This document shows positions 9,279 to 17,020 of a stretch of DNA of 64,000 nucleotides, in pieces; the first letter of the stretch is position 1; each line of letters begins with the position of its first letter. The stretch is from the NCBI RefSeq assembly GCF_030816195.1, contig NZ_JAUSXS010000001.1:2813501-2877500 (forward strand), written 5' to 3'. A program made the position numbers and the translations under genes. The notes beneath the pieces were generated by a model. That model was not told the origin of the DNA. It did not search any database and saw nothing but the letters and a program-made list of their open reading frames with translations. The stretch comes from Pseudomonas sp. W4I3. Its GTDB lineage: Bacteria > Pseudomonadota > Gammaproteobacteria > Pseudomonadales > Pseudomonadaceae.

Positions 9279-10448
9279 TCAAGGCCTAAACACCGCCCGC
9301 AAACACTGATCCGTCTTCTCCTTGAACATAGCGTACCCCTGCGCCCCATCCTCCAGACTCATCGGATGAGTCAACAGATAAGCCGGATCCAACTCCCCCC
9401 TCTGAATATGCCCAAACAGCGTCGCCGCATACCGCTGCCCCGGCTGCTGCCCGGATTTCAACGTCAGCGCCTTGTTGACAATCGCCCCCATGGGAAACTT
9501 ATCGAGCAGCCCCCCATACACCCCAACCACCGACACCGTGCCGCCTTTACGGCAAGCCCGTATCGCCTGCCTGAGCACGCTGCCGCGTTCGGTATGCAGC
9601 CTGAGCATCTGCTTGGCCTTGTCATACGCATAGTCGATCTCGGTGCCATGCGCCTCCATCCCCACGCAATCGATGCAACGGTCCGGCCCACGCCCGCCAG
9701 TCAGTTCCAGCAAGGCCTCGTGCACGTTGGTTTTCTCATAGTTGATCGCAATCGCCTTGCCGCGCTCTTGCGCCAGGCGCAGCCGGTCGGGGTAGCGGTC
9801 GATGGCGATGACCCGTTCGGCGCCGAGCAGATAGGCGCTGCAAATGGCCATCTGGCCGACCCCGCCGCAGCCCCACACCGCTACGGTGTCGCCTGGCTGG
9901 ATATCGGCGTTGTCCGCGGCGAAGTAACCGGTAGGCGCCGCATCCGAAACGAACAGCGCCTGCTCGTCGCTGACGCCCTCGGGCACCTTGAACAGGTTGA
10001 CGTCGGCAAACGGCACCCGAACGTAGGTGGCGTGGCTGCCGGGGTAACCGCCGAAGGCGTGGCTGTAGCCGAGGATGCCGCAGCACGGCTGGCCGTACAG
10101 GAGGTCCGTCGCCGAAGGGTTGGGGTTGGAGTTGTCGCAGCAGGAGAAGTCGCTGCGCTGGCAGGGTTCGCAGTTGCCGCAACCGATGATCGAAATGGTG
10201 ACCACCTTGTCACCCTGGCGCAGGTCGGTGATGCCTTTGCCCACTTCGACGACTTCGCCCATGAATTCGTGGCCGATGATGTCGCCAGGCTTCATGGCCG
10301 GTACGTAGCCGCCGAGCAAATGCAGGTCGGAACCGCACACGGAGGACATTGTGACGCGGATGATTGCGTCACGTGGGTTGAGGATGGTCGGGTCGGGAAC
10401 GTTGTCGACTTGCAATAAGTTCGGTGCTTGCCAGGTGAGTGCGCGCAT
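9279..10448 (-). CDS. Zinc-dependent alcohol dehydrogenase, formaldehyde dehydrogenase-like
   Basis: This medium-chain dehydrogenase of 389 residues has the catalytic zinc ligands SSVCGSDLH and GHEFMGEV and a structural zinc loop GCGNCEPC...CC. Its Rossmann motif is VAVWGCGGVGQMA followed by an acidic residue in IAIDRYPDR, which implies NAD preference. The length and the insertion after the Rossmann fold resemble the glutathione-independent formaldehyde dehydrogenase/FdhA-like group. The ATG overlaps the stop of the upstream SRPBCC gene (TGATG), so the two are translationally coupled. The natural substrate is not evident. Confidence 0.85.
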   Translation of the reverse strand: MRALTWQAPNLLQVDNVPDPTILNPRDAIIRVTMSSVCGSDLHLLGGYVPAMKPGDIIGHEFMGEVVEVGKGITDLRQGDKVVTISIIGCGNCEPCQRSDFSCCDNSNPNPSATDLLYGQPCCGILGYSHAFGGYPGSHATYVRVPFADVNLFKVPEGVSDEQALFVSDAAPTGYFAADNADIQPGDTVAVWGCGGVGQMAICSAYLLGAERVIAIDRYPDRLRLAQERGKAIAINYEKTNVHEALLELTGGRGPDRCIDCVGMEAHGTEIDYAYDKAKQMLRLHTERGSVLRQAIRACRKGGTVSVVGVYGGLLDKFPMGAIVNKALTLKSGQQPGQRYAATLFGHIQRGELDPAYLLTHPMSLEDGAQGYAMFKEKTDQCLRAVFRP

Positions 10449-11281
10449 CAGTGAGATCCCCCTTCAATGGCGACGCCGGTTTTGACGGTCGGGTGATCGC
10501 TGGTCACCTGGTCGTCGGCGGCGTGTACGTAAAAAAAGTCGTCGTCCTGTTCCGGTCTGAGGCGGTTGTTGCTGACCTCGCCGGTTTCCAGTTGCTGTTT
10601 CACCGCCTGCAGCGCATTGAGCAAGGCTTTGTCACTGAACAGGCTGATCGCCCGCGCCAGCCCATAGCCCAATTTGCCCATGGCCGGCTTGCATACCACC
10701 ACGGCCTTGACTTGGGTGCCACGGTCGGCGGGGGCGGGGGACAGTGAGAGGGTAATGTCGTGGGCCCAGCGCGCATCGCCAGGGGTTTTCCAATGCAGCA
10801 CTCCAGGCGCCTGCGTTTCGCTCTGGATCAGCGTGCACTGCACGCGCTTGCCGGCGGGAGCGCGCAGCGTCCAGCGCGTGACGTCCGGTGCCAGTTGCTC
10901 GACGCTGTCGACCCAACGCAGCAGCGGGCCGACCTGCTCGGGCCTGGCAAGGAAGGTAGATACCTCTTCAAGGGGCCGATTGATCGTAATGCTGCGCGTG
11001 ATCGCTTCACTGATCGGCCAGTGATGCTCGCGGCTGAATTGCTCTTCGAAGGGTGTCGGCGTCAGCGCCTGCTTGAGCCGGCAATGGCCAGCGGTACCGC
11101 GAAATACGGCGTAGGCACCTGCGATGGTCTGCAATGCGCCGCCCAGTCCGCCTTTGCGCCAGCCGTGCAGCAGCAGGGCCGCGCCGGCCGTCACCGAAAG
11201 CGTGCGTTCAGCCTTGGTCAGCGTGCCACTTCGTTGGCCGTCTTGGGGGGTATGGTTCGCTATCAGCGGATGTTCAGTCAT
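10448..11281 (-). CDS. SRPBCC/cyclase-dehydrase domain protein with N-terminal membrane segment
   Basis: This protein has about 277 residues. Residues about 20-60 form a hydrophobic DUF2892-like membrane segment (TAGAALLLHGW...LGGALQTIAGAYAVFRG). It is followed by a START-like SRPBCC domain (about 95-240: ITINRPLEEVSTFLARPE...) typical of polyketide cyclase/dehydrase family proteins that bind lipids or small hydrophobic ligands. The start at 11281 is set by a strong AGGAGG; an in-frame extension to 11461 has no support. It is coupled by a TGATG overlap to the alcohol dehydrogenase gene. Pairs like this are common in Pseudomonas stress-gene regions, but the function is unknown. Confidence 0.8.
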   Translation of the reverse strand: MTEHPLIANHTPQDGQRSGTLTKAERTLSVTAGAALLLHGWRKGGLGGALQTIAGAYAVFRGTAGHCRLKQALTPTPFEEQFSREHHWPISEAITRSITINRPLEEVSTFLARPEQVGPLLRWVDSVEQLAPDVTRWTLRAPAGKRVQCTLIQSETQAPGVLHWKTPGDARWAHDITLSLSPAPADRGTQVKAVVVCKPAMGKLGYGLARAISLFSDKALLNALQAVKQQLETGEVSNNRLRPEQDDDFFYVHAADDQVTSDHPTVKTGVAIEGGSH

Positions 11282-11403
11282 GTTTCCAGTCCTCCTACGG
11301 GTGTGTTTTCGGTAGAAAATTCGGCGCCGTTTGAGGTTCCACTGCATTTCACGATACGGGATGAAAGGTGTCCCTGGCGGGCGTCGATGATGGGCGCAAC
11401 GGC

Positions 11404-11604
11404 TCAGGAATTGTTCAGAAGCCCTCTGGGCGGCATGCGCCGACGCGCAAAGTCGTCCCATCGCTCAGGCCTGCGCTGCTCACCACAGCGCATGCACACG
11501 TAGACCTCTGGATCCAGGCCCAGGTAATAGCCCTTGCGTATATAAGGGTGATCGCACGTATCTGGCCAAGAACACTGTCCAGTTCGAACACGCTGATTAG
11601 CCAT
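11404..11604 (-). CDS. Small Cys-rich hypothetical protein, possible zinc ribbon
   Basis: This predicted protein of 66 residues contains QCSWPDTC and, 20 residues later, VCMRC, a spacing compatible with a small zinc ribbon. It also has the charged segment GEQRRPERWDDFARRR. I chose the start at 11604 because a terminator-like hairpin lies just upstream and nothing supports a longer frame. Its ribosome site is weak. Whether it is translated is uncertain. Confidence 0.5.
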   Translation of the reverse strand: MANQRVRTGQCSWPDTCDHPYIRKGYYLGLDPEVYVCMRCGEQRRPERWDDFARRRMPPRGLLNNS

Positions 11605-11618
11605 ATAAAGCTGCCAAG

Positions 11619-11735
11619 AAAAAAAGCCCGCACAAAGTACGGGCAAGACAGGAGTTTTTACCAAGAGCCTGGAGTGAACAGACTCAGTATTGAGAAACAA
11701 AAAACCTCGCAGCAGTTTATTTTTATTCCGCGAGT
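11619..11735 (-). ncRNA. Candidate small RNA with Rho-independent terminator
   Basis: On the minus strand a strong terminator (GCCCG-TACTTTGTG-CGGGC followed by seven T, 11619-11644) ends a stretch with no coding potential. It cannot serve the gene at 11855, which reads the other way. An AT-rich TAAAAAT -10-like box near 11738 would give a transcript of about 110-120 nt. Its conserved-looking segment (CTCTTGGTAAAAACTCC, then GTCTTGCCCG before the terminator) reminds me of the stress-induced RgsA/P16 sRNA of Pseudomonas. I could not verify that, and the 5' end is approximate. Confidence 0.5.
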
Positions 11736-11854
11736 GCCGACGAATGGTCGTTCAACTAGCGAAACGAAAAACCTGTGCAAGCCGGATCAACTAGGCAGGA
11801 AAATATTCTGAACCTTCATTCTGATAAAACAACAAAAAATCAGAAGGAGCGTTT

Positions 11855-12124
11855 ATGAAAAACATTTTATATATCATTGAGTACGACTACCACCGCGAGC
11901 CGAAGTCTTTCATTATAAGAGCGGAGGCGATGAATAATGCGGAGGCTTGGCACTGGGCATGTTGCGATGCGGGGATCGGTATAATTCCGAGGTCGCGTAA
12001 TGAAAGGATTAAGCGAATAAGCAAACCGCTGGCCGAGCGTTACGGACTTGAGAATGTAAGGTGGCGTCCGTCTGGTAGTATTCCGTTTATTGCAAAGCCT
12101 TACGTACCGCCGCCGCCCGAATGA
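11855..12124 (+). CDS. Small conserved Pseudomonas protein, DUF6555-like, 89 aa
   Basis: The protein contains the core MNNAEAWHWACCDAG and a C-terminal Pro-rich tail. A clear paralogue in this window (23676-23933) shares the core almost residue for residue (MNNAEAWHWASCDAG) and the preceding SFI(I/V)RA. The family resembles what is catalogued as DUF6555, by memory only; the function is unknown. AAGGAG lies six bases before the ATG. Two copies of a CAACTAG motif occur 60-105 bases upstream (11752 and 11786). Confidence 0.8.
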   Translation: MKNILYIIEYDYHREPKSFIIRAEAMNNAEAWHWACCDAGIGIIPRSRNERIKRISKPLAERYGLENVRWRPSGSIPFIAKPYVPPPPE

Positions 12125-12147
12125 GGGCCTTTGCAACGAAAGGCCCT
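12124..12147 (+). terminator. Hairpin at the end of the DUF6555-like gene
   Basis: The perfect stem AGGGCCTTT-GCAACG-AAAGGCCCT starts inside the stop codon region. It is not followed by a T-run, so it may act as an mRNA 3' stabiliser or a weak terminator. Confidence 0.4.
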
Positions 12148-12179
12148 GATTCGGACACAGTATAAGCGGCCTTTAAGGT

Positions 12180-12389
12180 CTACTGTTTTCCTCGACGCTC
12201 CTGCAACTGATATAACTTCTGCACGCTGCGCTGAAGCGCAACGGTCATCAGCTCGGCCGCATACATTTCTTTGCACGAAGCGCAGAGCATTTCGGACGCT
12301 GTCGCCACCAGGAACTCAGGTTCGTCCGTGGTCGGTTCATAGGATTCCTTGCACTGAACGCAACGGCGGTTCGCTTGTAGATTTAGCAC
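12180..12389 (-). CDS. Small CxxC zinc-ribbon-like protein, 69 aa
   Basis: The product has two Cys pairs (CVQCKESY near residue 10 and CASCKEMY near 36) spaced like a small zinc ribbon, followed by a helical tail (LMTVALQRSVQKLYQLQERR). GGGAGG lies five bases before the ATG, which strongly supports translation. A CAACTAATCG element lies about 85 bases upstream. The function is unknown; a stress-related regulator or RNA/protein-binding adaptor would fit the neighbourhood. Confidence 0.7.
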   Translation of the reverse strand: MLNLQANRRCVQCKESYEPTTDEPEFLVATASEMLCASCKEMYAAELMTVALQRSVQKLYQLQERRGKQ

Positions 12390-12576
12390 ATCGGTTCCTC
12401 CCTGAATGAACTGCCACCATTCATTATCGGACGGATGTTTTCAACTATTAAAAGCGAAAATTTCAAACAAGCGATTAGTTGATATTTTAATGCCAGCATC
12501 GCGATCCAGCAGCACTGCGGATCACGTTCGGTCGAAGGTTTTCATCCTCCAGGGCATCGGCGATTGATGAACGGCG

Positions 12577-13128
12577 CTAGGAGTGAATGAAGCTGCTCAC
12601 AAACTCCGCCTTGATCACCGGCAGCTCGATCGCGTGGATCAGGCCTGCGGCCAGCGCCTGGTGCGGGTCGAGAATGCGCGGCGCCGCAATCAGGTACTTT
12701 TCCGTTTCCAACGTTTCGTCGGCATCGACGGTGCGTTCGGCCACGATGCGTGCATACAGCTGCAGGTCATAATCGAGGCTCATCGCGTATTCGGACATGC
12801 GCGAATGGTCGACCGCGCCTTGCACATGCCAATGAAACGGATGGAACAGGAATTTGCTGTGGATACAGGCGGTGCGGCGCTCACCGGCGAGAAAGATGAT
12901 GTTGCCCATCGACTCCACCGTGCCCAGGTTATGGGTATGCACCGGGATCGGCAGGGCTCGCAGGAAGTTGTACATGGTAAAGCCGTAGCTGCATTCACCG
13001 CCCATGGTTGCGATGTTCACCACCAGTCCCGAAGCATCCTGCTGCACGGCCAATGACGCTTTTTCGATCAGTTGGCTGCAGGTCGACGCGGTGACAGGGC
13101 CGGTAAAGTTAATAATGTGTAAAGGCAT
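12577..13128 (-). CDS. Stand-alone ClpP-like serine protease (Clp/crotonase fold)
   Basis: This protein of 183 residues belongs to the ClpP/SDH serine-protease fold family but is not the housekeeping ClpP. The nucleophile Ser is in GTVESMGNIIFLAG, matching ClpP's ASM loop, and the general-base His is in SKFLFHPFHW (ClpP MIHQP). The N-terminal strand IINFTGPVTASTCSQLIEK and the region VVNIATMGGECSYGFTMYNFLRALP also fit ClpP. The start at 13128 is chosen for GAGGG seven bases upstream. It follows the KGG-repeat gene on the same strand with a 53-base gap containing a hairpin. Substrate and ATPase partner are unknown. Confidence 0.8.
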   Translation of the reverse strand: MPLHIINFTGPVTASTCSQLIEKASLAVQQDASGLVVNIATMGGECSYGFTMYNFLRALPIPVHTHNLGTVESMGNIIFLAGERRTACIHSKFLFHPFHWHVQGAVDHSRMSEYAMSLDYDLQLYARIVAERTVDADETLETEKYLIAAPRILDPHQALAAGLIHAIELPVIKAEFVSSFIHS

Positions 13129-13148
13129 GGTGTCCCTCATCAATGAAA

Positions 13149-13171
13149 GCAGGGGAGCACGGCTCCCCTGC
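13149..13171 (-). terminator. GC-rich hairpin between KGG-repeat gene and clpP-like gene
   Basis: The stem GCAGGGGAGC/GCTCCCCTGC with a three-base loop begins about 10 bases past the stop of the KGG-repeat gene. No T-run follows on the minus strand, so it may attenuate rather than fully end transcription into the protease gene. Confidence 0.45.
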
Positions 13172-13181
13172 ATCAAGCACA

Positions 13182-13532
13182 TCAGCTGTTACGGCCACCA
13201 CCGTGGCTGTTTTCGCCGCCTTTACGGCCCGCTTCAGAGGCTTTCTCGCGGTCATTGGCGAAGTTGCCGCCGCTGTTCTGGCCGCCTTTGCGACCGGCCT
13301 CGGCAGCGCGCTCGGGATCATTCTTGAAGTTCCCGCCGCTGTTCTGGCCACCTTTGCTGCCGGCTTCGGCCGCGCGCTCAGGGTCATTCTTGAAGTTACC
13401 GCCACTGTTTTGACCCCCCTTGCTACCAATCTCCTGGTAGAACTCTTTGTCATGGGAGGCAGACGTGGCTTCGCCACCTTTCTTACCGGCTTCGTTGACG
13501 CTCATTTGGCCTTTTTTGTCTTGAGTACTCAT
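13182..13532 (-). CDS. KGG-repeat stress-induced protein, 116 aa
   Basis: This very hydrophilic Gly/Lys/Asn-rich protein consists mainly of a 22-residue unit, roughly GGNFKNDPERAAEAG(S/R)KGGQNS, repeated three times, with an extra KKGGEATS at the N-terminus. The KGG motif family (YciG/GsiB/Con-10-like) is associated with desiccation, osmotic or general stress and is usually under sigma-S-like control. The repeats are also visible in the DNA as 66-base tandem units. A second, shorter member lies upstream at 13823. No ligand or structure can be inferred. Confidence 0.9.
   Translation of the reverse strand: MSTQDKKGQMSVNEAGKKGGEATSASHDKEFYQEIGSKGGQNSGGNFKNDPERAAEAGSKGGQNSGGNFKNDPERAAEAGRKGGQNSGGNFANDREKASEAGRKGGENSHGGGRNS
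13225..13420 (-). repeat. 66-base coding tandem repeats in the KGG gene
   Basis: Three consecutive imperfect 66-base units encode the 22-residue KGG modules. Units 1 and 2 are nearly identical in nucleotide sequence, while unit 3 carries FANDREKAS in place of FKNDPERAA, the same variant found in the neighbouring short KGG gene. Confidence 0.75.
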
Positions 13533-13618
13533 GTTCAGTTACCTCGTCGTTATGTCGGTTGTGCAACGTTCATTTCGATCTTGCAGGGAACTTACACTTC
13601 GCCGTGCGGGTGCACTGG

Positions 13619-13807
13619 CTATAAGTGTCTCTCGCACAATGGTGGACTTTGCCGCAAATCGATAGTTGCTTCGGCTAGTTCAGTACCGCGTCGGTGTTCG
13701 TAACACGTTGCGGTGTTTGAACGCATGCCGGTCACCGCTTCGGTTCGCACTTCCACTATCGGCCGGTGATGTAACTCACCACGCTGGTAATCAGTTGACG
13801 CTCGCAT
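13619..13807 (-). CDS. Possible small protein, 62 aa
   Basis: This short frame lies between the two KGG genes on the same strand and starts 15 bases after the first one stops. It has no recognisable motif and only a weak ribosome site. It may be a real leader or linker cistron, or chance. Confidence 0.25.
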   Translation of the reverse strand: MRASTDYQRGELHHRPIVEVRTEAVTGMRSNTATCYEHRRGTELAEATIDLRQSPPLCERHL

Positions 13808-13822
13808 GATTAATGCCCTTGG

Positions 13823-13999
13823 TTATGACTTGCGTCCACCGCCATGACTGTTTTGGCCGCCTTTCTTTCCCGCTTCCGATGCTTTTTCGCGGTCGTTGGC
13901 AAAGTTGCCACCCGACGCCTGGCCACCTTTCTTTCCCGCCTCCGATGCTTTTTCGCGATCGTTAGCGAAGTTGCCAGGGTTTTTATTGCTCGTGGTCAT
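13823..13999 (-). CDS. Short KGG-repeat stress protein, 58 aa
   Basis: I read this gene directly from the sequence. It begins ATGACCACGAGC at 13999 with TTGGAG nine bases upstream. It encodes two copies of NFANDREKASEAGKKGGQ(A/N)S and ends with SHGGGRKS, almost identical to the end of the 116-residue protein (SHGGGRNS). It belongs to the YciG/Con-10 KGG family. The element ACAACTAGCGAAACGA lies 23-38 bases before the start codon. The two KGG genes probably arose by local duplication and then gained or lost repeats. Confidence 0.85.
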   Translation of the reverse strand: MTTSNKNPGNFANDREKASEAGKKGGQASGGNFANDREKASEAGKKGGQNSHGGGRKS

Positions 14000-14442
14000 A
14001 ACAATACTCCAAGTCCAATTGTCGTTTCGCTAGTTGTCCATTTATGCAACGGACATCTACTCCGATAAGAGCAAGCGGCAAGATGTTTTGAAATTTTTAA
14101 AAAATGGCGATGAACGGCAAAAAACTTGTACAAGGCAGCGTTGCACTGCCGCTTCGTATAACTTTTTTAGTTGGATTCTGCGCTAGTTGATATTGAAATA
14201 GTGGCGCTGCAGGTTGAGTCTCAAACGTGCTGTTTGAACCTCTACCGGGGCGAGTCCTGACCTACTCTCGGTGTCGATCCCCGTTGCAGGCTCGTTATCA
14301 GGTGACGGTGTGGCTGTACACGCGGTTGCTGCAGGCCCGCCAGACTGCTTGTATGCTTGCGCCCCGGAACCGGTGGCCGCTGTGAGTACCGACGTTCGAT
14401 TGATGGCTGGAATGGAATACCGGACTTCCTTAAGGTGCTGAC
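14000..14442. promoter_or_regulatory. Non-coding region upstream of the short KGG gene and the diguanylate cyclase
   Basis: These 443 bases carry no convincing gene. They hold the leftward promoter of the KGG gene, including CAACTAGCG-type elements at 14022-14037 and 14180-14194, and the rightward leader of the diguanylate cyclase gene with its AAGGTG ribosome site at 14432. An imperfect hairpin (GGCAG-CGTTGCA-CTGCC) lies at about 14132-14148. Confidence 0.4.
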
Positions 14443-15939
14443 GTGAAGCGTGATACCCGCCTTGTAATGCTGTTGCTGTTGGTGGTCGGCTGTTCCCTGA
14501 CTTCGTTGACGATCTGGAAAGTCCTGGCTTCCCGCGAGCGTGCGCTGGCGGAAGTGGACGTGCACGGCTTGAACCTCACCCAGGCGCTCAATACCTACAC
14601 CGAAGGGATCGTGCGCCAAAGCGCGCTACTGTTGCTGGGGCTGGTCGAGCGCCTGGAAACCGAAGGCAGCGGCCCGGTGCAGATCCAGCGCATCAGCGCG
14701 CTGATACGGCGCCAGCAGCCGCTGATGCCGCAACTCAGCGGCATCACCATCTATGACCAGCAAGGTCGCTGGCTGATGTCGTCCAATCGCGTGATTCCGG
14801 CGGGCGCCAACAGCAGTGCGCGTGCCTATTTCATCCATCATCGTGACGATCCGAGCGGCGAGCCGTTCATCGGTCCGCCGATTCAGAGCCACACCACTCA
14901 GGAATGGGTGGTGACCATCAGCCGGCGCTTCAATGACGCGGCCGGCAACTTTGCCGGGGTGGTGGCCGTGACGCTGGGGGTGGAAAACTTTCTGCGCGTG
15001 TTCGGCAAACTCGACGTCGGCCAGGACGGCGCGATCGGCTTGTCTTACACCGACGGCACCTTGCTGGTGCGCTATCCCTTTCGCGAGCAGGACATGGGTC
15101 GCAACTTTTCCAAGTCGCCGATCTATTCCCAATACCTGGTCGACCGCTCCGTCGGCACCGCCTCTTACACCTCCAGCCTGGATGGGGTAGAGCGGCTGTA
15201 TGCCTTCCGCAAAAGCGAAAGCCTGCCACTGATCACCACCGTCGCCCTGGGCAAACACGAAGCGCTCGCTGCGTGGCGTATGGAGGCCGCGCTGTCGGCC
15301 GTGGCGGTGACCGGGCTGCTGGGGCTGACCGGTCTGATCGGCTGGTTTTTGATCCTCGATATCCGCCGGCGGACCTTGGCCGAGGAGGCGCTGCGCATCG
15401 CCCAGCAACAGCTGCTCGAGTCCAATCGACGGCTTGAGTTACTGGCAATGAAGGACGCGCTGACCGGCCTGGCCAACCGTCGCTGCTTCGATGAGACCCT
15501 GGCCCTGGAAGCGCGCCGGGCACAGCGCGATGGCACGACGCTGGCCTTGCTGATGGTCGATATCGACTACTTCAAGCGCTACAACGACGCCCTCGGCCAC
15601 GTCGCCGGAGACGCCTGTCTGCAGCGCGTCAGCCGCATATTGGAGGCCTGTGTACGGCGCCCTTCGGACCTGGTGGCGCGGTATGGCGGGGAGGAAATAG
15701 CGGTAATCATGCCCGCCACCGACAGCGAAGGCGCTGCAGTGGTGGCGCAATTGATCCTTGATCGGCTGTTGCAGGAAAACATCCAGCATCCTGCCAGCCC
15801 GTTCGGGCGCGTGAGTGTGAGTATCGGGGTGGCGGCGGCAGCGGGTATCGAACTGGAGGCAGCGCTCGACTTGATCGAAGCTGCGGATAAAGCGCTTTAT
15901 CACGCGAAGTCGGCAGGGCGTAATGGTGTTGCGCTGTGA
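14443..15939 (+). CDS. Membrane-bound sensor diguanylate cyclase
   Basis: This protein of 498 residues starts with GTG behind AAGGTG. A first membrane helix (residues 7-27) and a second (about 280-305) bracket a periplasmic Cache/PDC sensor domain, and a short coiled region leads to a C-terminal GGDEF domain. The active-site signature is RYGGEEIAVIMP, and an RxxD inhibitory site (RPSD) lies five residues before it. It should therefore make cyclic di-GMP and be product-inhibited. It has no EAL domain. The periplasmic ligand is unknown. Confidence 0.93.
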   Translation: MKRDTRLVMLLLLVVGCSLTSLTIWKVLASRERALAEVDVHGLNLTQALNTYTEGIVRQSALLLLGLVERLETEGSGPVQIQRISALIRRQQPLMPQLSGITIYDQQGRWLMSSNRVIPAGANSSARAYFIHHRDDPSGEPFIGPPIQSHTTQEWVVTISRRFNDAAGNFAGVVAVTLGVENFLRVFGKLDVGQDGAIGLSYTDGTLLVRYPFREQDMGRNFSKSPIYSQYLVDRSVGTASYTSSLDGVERLYAFRKSESLPLITTVALGKHEALAAWRMEAALSAVAVTGLLGLTGLIGWFLILDIRRRTLAEEALRIAQQQLLESNRRLELLAMKDALTGLANRRCFDETLALEARRAQRDGTTLALLMVDIDYFKRYNDALGHVAGDACLQRVSRILEACVRRPSDLVARYGGEEIAVIMPATDSEGAAVVAQLILDRLLQENIQHPASPFGRVSVSIGVAAAAGIELEAALDLIEAADKALYHAKSAGRNGVAL

Positions 15940-15959
15940 CTGCGCTATTGCGATCCAAT

Positions 15960-16046
15960 GTGGGAGGGGGCTTGCTCCCGATAGCGGAGTGTCAGCTGAG
16001 CCTGAGCTGACTGACACACCGCTATCGGGAGCAAGCCCCCTCCCAC
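15960..16046. repeat. REPIN of the GTGGGAGGGGGCTTGC family
   Basis: Two inverted REP units (GTGGGAGGGGGCTTGCTCCC at 15960 and its complement ending at 16046) with inner arms TAGCGG(A/T)GTGTCAG form a hairpin of about 87 bases. It lies between convergent genes, where it could end transcription on both strands. Confidence 0.92.
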
Positions 16047-16056
16047 AGGGTTAACC

Positions 16057-16275
16057 TCAATCGGCACACGCCAATGCCGGCCGACGACTGCCGACATTGC
16101 GCAAGCGCTCAACCGGCATGTCGACCATCGCCTCCTCACGCAGCGCTGTTTCCAGCGCCTCCAGATGCCGCGACAGGATCTTGACCGACCCGCTCGGGTT
16201 GGCTGGGTCGAACGGGATCTTGCCATTGGCGACCAATACCATCGCCAGTTCCCAAGCACGTTTGGAATGATTCAT
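16057..16275 (-). CDS. Small hypothetical protein, 72 aa
   Basis: The family is unknown. The protein is soluble, begins MNHSKRAWELAMVLVANGK and contains a helical LEALETALREEAMVD stretch. The ATG overlaps the stop of the upstream gene (TGATG) and has AGGAGG seven bases before it. The GTG three bases earlier is too close to that site. It forms a coupled pair with the gene at 16275-16574. Confidence 0.7.
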   Translation of the reverse strand: MNHSKRAWELAMVLVANGKIPFDPANPSGSVKILSRHLEALETALREEAMVDMPVERLRNVGSRRPALACAD

Positions 16276-16574
16276 CACGCCACCTCCTGTTCAGGCCTGG
16301 CAACTGTTGTCTGCTTGGTCGCTACCCTCGAGACCGGCGCGGGGAAATGCGTGTTGAGCACACCCAAGTGATCAATCGCTTCACGGAACAACGCCTCAGC
16401 CTTACGCCGCAAGCGCAGGTATTGATCGAACATCTGGCTGTCAAAATCGGTGCGCTCCAACAGGTCGAACGCGCTCCGGCTGAGGGCGTTGGCCTGATCG
16501 AACAGCTTCTGGTTTTGCTCCATTGCCAGTTGGCGGCAGGCCATCCGTTTTGCGTAAGCGTCGAGGTCGTGCAT
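16275..16574 (-). CDS. Small helical hypothetical protein, 99 aa
   Basis: This is a mostly helical, soluble protein of unknown function. Its central part QNQKLFDQANALSRSAFDLL resembles QNNQMFYEADRLDAQAYKII of the protein at 23440-23679 in position and pattern, so I regard them as distant paralogues. It is translationally coupled to the downstream 72-residue protein. Confidence 0.7.
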   Translation of the reverse strand: MHDLDAYAKRMACRQLAMEQNQKLFDQANALSRSAFDLLERTDFDSQMFDQYLRLRRKAEALFREAIDHLGVLNTHFPAPVSRVATKQTTVARPEQEVA

Positions 16575-16785
16575 GGCGTAAATCCTTCTTCTACGAGTTC
16601 CGGTAAAGGTGTGACCGGCCTGAAAAGCGGGAATATCAATTTGGTTGCCTTTGAAATATCGATCAATTCATCGATTCAGTTCCGGTCGAACAATCGTTTA
16701 TTTAGATTGCGCAGCTGTGCGCCGAAAAAATCTGAACCCTGTGGCCGCCCGGCCAACCTAATGCTGCATAACCGGGAGGTGCACC

Positions 16786-17007
16786 ATGCAAGTGACGTAT
16801 TTCTGGATTGGCCTGATGATCATCCTGTTGTTGCTCGACCTGTGGGTCCTCAACAGCGTATGGCGTAGCGAGAACTCCTCAGGGAGCAAGGCGGGGTGGA
16901 CCGCCGTGGTGGTCCTGCTGCCTTTCCTCGGCGCGGTGATATGGGCGGTGTATGGCCCCCGCGGCGTGACCAAGGGGCCGTCCTCGCCGGAGCACAGCAA
17001 GGGCTGA
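16786..17007 (+). CDS. Small PLDc_N-type membrane protein, 73 aa
   Basis: Two hydrophobic helices (about 4-24 and 38-56) flank a short polar loop. The end of helix two, LPFLGAVIWAVYGPRG, matches the phospholipase-D nuclease N-terminal (PLDc_N) domain found as stand-alone small membrane proteins. GGGAGG precedes the ATG. It is first of three same-strand membrane genes. The role is unknown. Confidence 0.75.
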   Translation: MQVTYFWIGLMIILLLLDLWVLNSVWRSENSSGSKAGWTAVVVLLPFLGAVIWAVYGPRGVTKGPSSPEHSKG

Positions 17008-17020
17008 CAGAGGGCAGGTT

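Noticed and set aside
8396..9349. Several short open frames in the large inverted repeat
   Set aside because: They run through palindromic repeat sequence, have unusual composition and no ribosome sites, and similar frames would arise in every copy of the repeat.
13225..13420. CRISPR-like spaced repeats
   Set aside because: The 66-base units are contiguous coding repeats of a KGG protein with no spacers.
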